Made by a program: the position numbers and the translations under genes | Assembly: GCF_002300165.1 (NCBI RefSeq) | Contig: NZ_MLCE01000003.1 | Location: 214,160 to 278,159, forward strand | Length of the DNA: 64,000 nucleotides | Source of the DNA: Streptomyces sp. Tue6028 | GTDB lineage: Bacteria > Actinomycetota > Actinomycetes > Streptomycetales > Streptomycetaceae | Direction: 5' to 3' | Shown: positions 61,301 to 64,000 of the stretch, piece by piece | Layout: each line of letters opens with the position of its first letter | Position numbering within the stretch: the first letter of the stretch is position 1 | The notes under the pieces: model-generated | What the model was told of the DNA's origin: nothing | Database searches by the model: none | The model's input: the letters and a program-made list of their open reading frames with translations, nothing else

Positions 61301-64000
61301 CGCCACCACCAGATCGACCGAACGATCCAGCAACACCGCCACCGACGAACCCACACCAACACCGGCACCACGCAAAGCCTGCGCCAGACGATCAGCCCGA
61401 CGATCCAGCTCACCGAACGTCAACGACCGACCCGCCGCCTCCACCGCCACCACACCCGGCGACTCCACCCCACGCACAGCGACCAACTCCGGCACCGACA
61501 ACCCCGGCACCGCGACCCCCGTGTCGTTCCACGACGAGAGCACCAACTCCCGCTCTTCGCACGGCAAGTACGTCGATTCGGCGCTGCCGTCCACGTCCCG
61601 GGCCATGGCTTCCAGGACGGCCCGGTACATGGCGGCGAGCCGGTCGACGGCCTCGTGCGTGAGACGGCCGGGGTCGGCCGTGAGGAGCAGGCCGGCCGCT
61701 CGGGCGGCGACGGCGAGGCCGAACTCCGTGGCGCCCTCGCCCATGCCCGAGTCCGCGTCGACGATGTCCGACTCCGCCTGGGCGTCCTTGAGGTCGAGAT
61801 AGCTGAAGCGGACGTCCAACAACCTTGATCCGTCGGCCAGTTCGCGTTGCATCACCGGCATCGGGAAGCGGCGGTGCGGCCAGAGGGCGGCTTCCTGGTC
61901 GTAGACCTGGCGGACGAGGTCGCGCCAGGTGCGGGCGCCGCGCCGGAACGCGAACGGCACCGTGTTCAGGTACATGCCGTACACGCGCTCCGCGCCCAGG
62001 ATCTCCGGGCGACCGCTGCACACCAGCCCGGTATGGAACGACTCCTCCGGAGTGAGCAGGCTCATCACCTTCAGGTGCGCCGCGTGCAGCACGGCCTTCA
62101 GCGAAGTGCCGGTGTCCCTCGCGGCGGCCCGCAACGCCGGCGCGAGGTCGGCGAGCGGAACGCGGACCGTGCGCGCGGGGCCGGCCGTGGCGCCACCGCT
62201 CCAGCCCGCGGGCAGCTCGAACTTGGCGTGCCCCTCGATGACATCGCGCCAGTAGGCGCGGTCACCGTCGGACTCCGTCGAGGCCCGCTCGGCCGCCACG
62301 AAGTCGGCGTACCGCACGGCGGGGGCTTCGGGCTCGGGCAGTGCCCCACCGCTCCGCAGCCGCAGGTAGTTCTCGACGATCTCGCTGAGCAGCGAGCGGT
62401 GACTCCACCCCTCGGTGATGGGGTGGCACACGCTGACCGAGAGCCACCAGGCCTCGTCCGACTCGACGAGCGCCGAGACCCTCAGGAGGGGCGGGCGTTC
62501 GAGGTCGAACGCGGCGGCCCGCTCCGCCACGACGTGCGCGCGGCGGGCCGCTGCCTGGTGCTCCTCGTCCTGCCCCCGCAGGTCGTGGACGGTGACCGGG
62601 ATCTCCGCGCTCGGGTGGATGAGCTGAAGCGGCACCGAGTAGCCCTCCAGGGCGAAGGAGGCCCTGAGCATCTCGTGCCTCGTCACCAGCGCCTGTGCCG
62701 CCTGGTGGAGCGCGTCGGCGTCGAAGGCTCGTCCGTCCCTGATCCGGAACGTCGTGGTGTTGTGGTACTTGTTCCGGCCGTCGTCGGCGAGCATCTCCAC
62801 CAGCATGCCGAGCTGCACCTGCGCCAACGGGAAGGCATCCACCAGACCTGCGGGGAGTGCGGCCCGGTCGGCGTCCGGGATCAGGGCGAAGGGTGCCACG
62901 ACGGGGACGTCCTGCGCGGGCGTGCCCTCGCTCGTGCCGAGCGCGGTGGCGAGTCCGGCGACGGTCCGGTGACGGAACACGTCGCCGACGGCTGCCTCGA
63001 ACCCTTCCGCCCGCAGGGCACCGACCAGCGCGATCGCCTTGATGGAGTGACCGCCGAGGTCGAAGAAGTTGTCCTCGACACCGACCTTGTCCAGACCCAG
63101 GACCTGACCCCAGACCTCGGCGATCCTCTCCTCCGTCGCACTGCGCGGGGCGACGTAGGTGTCGGTGGCGACCGCCTTCGGGTCCGGCAGAGCCCGCCGG
63201 TCCAGCTTGCCGTTCGCCGTCAACGGGATCGCATCGATCTGCACGAACGCCGACGGGACCATGTACTCGGGAAGGACGGACACCAGGGCCTCACGCAGGT
63301 CCTCGGTGCTGCCGACGACGTAGGCGATCAGACGCTGGTCGTCGGTCACGACCACGGCCGCGTCCGCGACGTCCGTACGAGCAGTCAACGCGGCCCGGAT
63401 CTCACCCAGTTCGATCCGGTAACCGCGCACCTTCACCTGATCGTCGATCCGGCCCAGGAACTCCACCGCACCGTCCGACCGCCACCGCGCCAGATCACCC
63501 GACCGATACATCCTCGCCCCAGACTCGCCGAACGGGTCCGGGACGAACCGCTGCGCAGTACGGGCCGGATCACCGACATATCCGCGTGCCACGCCGATCC
63601 CGCCCACGTAGAGCTCGCCGATCACGCCGACCGGCACGGGCTCCTGACGCGCGTCGAGGATGCGCATGGTCATGTTCGGCAGCGGACGGCCGATCGGGAC
63701 GACACCCTCGTGCGACGTCTCGACGGGGAACACACACGTGCCCACCGTCGCCTCGGTCGGACCGTACTCGTTCCACACCCGACCATCCCCCAGCAGCCCC
63801 CGCCAACGCTCCACGAGAGCACCGGGCAGCGCCTCACCCGCGACCACGATCCGCGACGTCAACACACGGATCTCCTCATCCGACAGCTGAGCGCCGATCA
63901 CTTCCAGATGACCGGGCGTGAGCTTCAGGAAGGAGAACGGGCCCGCCTCAGCCAGCGCACCACCCAGTTCGGTCAGCTCACCGTCGAACAACCACACCCG
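58373..64000 (-). CDS. Multimodular non-ribosomal peptide synthetase, 3' part
   Basis: 1875 residues are visible; the start lies beyond the right edge. Order: partial A (from the A4 region), PCP (Ser319, LGGHS), C, A, PCP (Ser1356, LGGHS), C, then the stop. The complete A domain has [29 protein letters not shown] and NGKLDRR. Its GrsA-aligned code is D-L-P-K-V-A-E-V-G-K, nearest to Asn/Asp-type DLxK codes but not a standard match. The C-domain active sites read VCHPITEGW and HCHAITEGW where HHxxxDG is usual. The protein ends in a C domain and must pass its chain to the A-PCP of the next protein, with which it is 4-bp coupled. Confidence 0.95.
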   Translation of the reverse strand, partial: RVWLFDGELTELGGALAEAGPFSFLKLTPGHLEVIGAQLSDEEIRVLTSRIVVAGEALPGALVERWRGLLGDGRVWNEYGPTEATVGTCVFPVETSHEGVVPIGRPLPNMTMRILDARQEPVPVGVIGELYVGGIGVARGYVGDPARTAQRFVPDPFGESGARMYRSGDLARWRSDGAVEFLGRIDDQVKVRGYRIELGEIRAALTARTDVADAAVVVTDDQRLIAYVVGSTEDLREALVSVLPEYMVPSAFVQIDAIPLTANGKLDRRALPDPKAVATDTYVAPRSATEERIAEVWGQVLGLDKVGVEDNFFDLGGHSIKAIALVGALRAEGFEAAVGDVFRHRTVAGLATALGTSEGTPAQDVPVVAPFALIPDADRAALPAGLVDAFPLAQVQLGMLVEMLADDGRNKYHNTTTFRIRDGRAFDADALHQAAQALVTRHEMLRASFALEGYSVPLQLIHPSAEIPVTVHDLRGQDEEHQAAARRAHVVAERAAAFDLERPPLLRVSALVESDEAWWLSVSVCHPITEGWSHRSLLSEIVENYLRLRSGGALPEPEAPAVRYADFVAAERASTESDGDRAYWRDVIEGHAKFELPAGWSGGATAGPARTVRVPLADLAPALRAAARDTGTSLKAVLHAAHLKVMSLLTPEESFHTGLVCSGRPEILGAERVYGMYLNTVPFAFRRGARTWRDLVRQVYDQEAALWPHRRFPMPVMQRELADGSRLLDVRFSYLDLKDAQAESDIVDADSGMGEGATEFGLAVAARAAGLLLTADPGRLTHEAVDRLAAMYRAVLEAMARDVDGSAESTYLPCEERELVLSSWNDTGVAVPGLSVPELVAVRGVESPGVVAVEAAGRSLTFGELDRRADRLAQALRGAGVGVGSSVAVLLDRSVDLVVALLGVWRAGAGFVPLDPVLPGERVAGMLADAGVEVAVTSAAYVDRFGVEVVRADVEHPPVSGSLPSVDLDGLAYTVFTSGSTGRPKGVQVSHRSLVNHVDWAVRELASCGSGGAPVFSSVAFDLVVPNVWAPLVAGQRVWLYDGELTELGSALAGAAPFSFLKLTPGHLEVIGAQLSDEEIRVLTSRIVVAGEALPGALVERWRGLLGDGRVWNEYGPTEATVGTCVFPVEASHEGVVPIGRPLPNMTMRILDARQEPVPVGVIGELYVGGIGVARGYVGDPARTAQRFVPDPFGEPGARMYRSGDLARWRSDGAVEFLGRIDDQVKVRGYRIELGEIRAALTAHADVADAAVVVTDDQRLIAYVVGGDPDALGECLNGTLPEYMVPSAFVQLDAIPLTANGKLDRRALPDPEAVATDTYVAPRSATEERIAEVWGQVLGLDKVGVEDNFFDLGGHSIKAIALVGALRAEGFEAAVSDVFRHRTVAGLATALGDDSGAGPDGAHRTDRTAPVTVAPFALVSESVRDSLPDDVVDAYPLSQVQLGMVLEMLADDGLNKYHNTSTFRIKDGRPFDEDALARAARTVVERHEMLRTSIELEDFEVPLQLVHATAEAPVSVRDLRGGSAERFEEARRDHIVRERGDLFDLGRAPLLRISALVESDEAWHLGFTHCHAITEGWSQQSLLMEVLGLYHAYAAGEEPTTPEPVPVRYADFIAAELASLDSEDDRAYWRGIVHEHAPWSLPADWGTGPGTPREDFKLSVEFRDLEPELRALAAETGTSFKAVLLAAHLKVLSTLTHEDAFHTGVLYSARPEVPGIERVYGMYLNTLPFAHRRGARTWGELVRQVFDREAEVYGHRRHPLPAVQRLAGGRRLFDVMFRYQDFHQVDTGTVDVRAGAGDSSNEFTLSLANVPGRLVLRAISTGLNRVNAERLAGMYRAVLEAMAAGPDGDAQAAVVPEAERAQILQDWNDTEVEWE
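59825..60892. repeat. Internal A-PCP repeat, copy 1 of the NRPS
   Basis: This stretch of about 1.07 kb, covering the C-terminal part of the second A domain and its PCP, is nearly identical at the nucleotide level to 62936-64000. The offset is about 3108-3111 bp, one module length. Long runs, for example around 60340-60480 and 63450-63590, match base for base. Confidence 0.85.
62936..64000. repeat. Internal A-PCP repeat, copy 2 of the NRPS (cut by the window edge)
   Basis: The partner of 59825-60892. The copy covers the visible part of the first A domain and PCP. The C domains between the copies have diverged clearly, so only the A-PCP units are homogenised. The repeat probably continues beyond 64000. 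Confidence 0.85.

Noticed and set aside
1..64000. One single hybrid PKS-NRPS cluster spanning the whole window
   Set aside because: About 43 kb of housekeeping and catabolic genes (GAPDH, etfBA, plsC, sugar locus) separates the left PKS/FAAL genes from the right NRPS/SARP genes. Two separate loci fit better.
63997..64000. A GTG near the right edge as the NRPS start
   Set aside because: The frame begins inside an adenylation domain and remains open to the edge, so the true start is outside the window.
1..64000. tRNA or rRNA genes
   Set aside because: No cloverleaf-like segment with a GTTCGAAT T-loop and CCA-type end was seen by eye. A tRNAscan run would be decisive.

Overview
The window is high-GC actinobacterial DNA and almost certainly Streptomyces. 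The support is the strong G/C bias at third codon positions, many GTG starts and leaderless genes, SARP/AfsR-type regulators, Streptomyces-type families (DUF6986, DUF6421, DUF4395), a carbohydrate ABC transporter without its own ATPase, and a HVDL..SACC sulfur-type leader peptide. I saw no rRNA, tRNA or CRISPR array. These identifications come from reading motifs by eye, not from searches.

Left edge (1-6.4 kb, minus strand): the 5' end of a modular type I polyketide synthase (ACP-KS-AT-DH..., running off the left edge) preceded by a fatty-acyl-AMP ligase. Together they look like the start of a lipid-initiated polyketide pathway, and the AT carries methylmalonyl-type signatures. A 20-bp tandem repeat lies between the two genes, and the KS-AT linker is expanded by a Pro/Gln-rich duplication.

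Middle (7-49 kb): mostly housekeeping and conserved accessory genes. In order they are: a long-form GAPDH; a CelD-like acetyltransferase; an MFS exporter; a DinB/mycothiol-type protein; a divergent MarR/DHA2 efflux pair; a two-component system; a divergent TetR/deazaflavin-oxidoreductase pair with palindromic operators; a geranylgeranyl-reductase-type flavoprotein; an M20 dipeptidase; and a P-loop kinase-NUDIX fusion. At 24.4-32.4 kb lies a galactoside utilisation locus (ABC permeases and binding protein, secreted GH27 alpha-galactosidase, ROK kinase, LacI regulator with a perfect palindromic operator). At 32.5-34 kb a stand-alone TnpB element appears to sit on a broken gene. Then follow DUF6986, a secreted endonuclease/exonuclease/phosphatase protein, etfBA, a flavin reductase with a cysteine-rich leader peptide, a thioredoxin/DUF4395 divergent pair, plsC, a DUF6421-SDR-threonine aldolase operon with transglutaminase and B3/4 genes, an esterase, a GDPD, a GNAT and a VOC protein.

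Right edge (49.5-64 kb): a second biosynthetic locus. A large SARP-NB-ARC-TPR activator and a short exported peptide precede a convergent block on the minus strand: a multimodular NRPS (entering from the right edge, ...A-PCP-C-A-PCP-C), a second NRPS (A-PCP fused to a serine beta-lactamase/penicillin-binding-type domain), and a second SARP regulator. The visible A-PCP units of the first NRPS are near-identical duplicates, both C domains have a C-H-x-I-T-E-G-W active site in place of HHxxxDG, and the chain-terminating position is held by an SxxK hydrolase-fold domain instead of a classical thioesterase. This terminal architecture is the most interesting system in the window.
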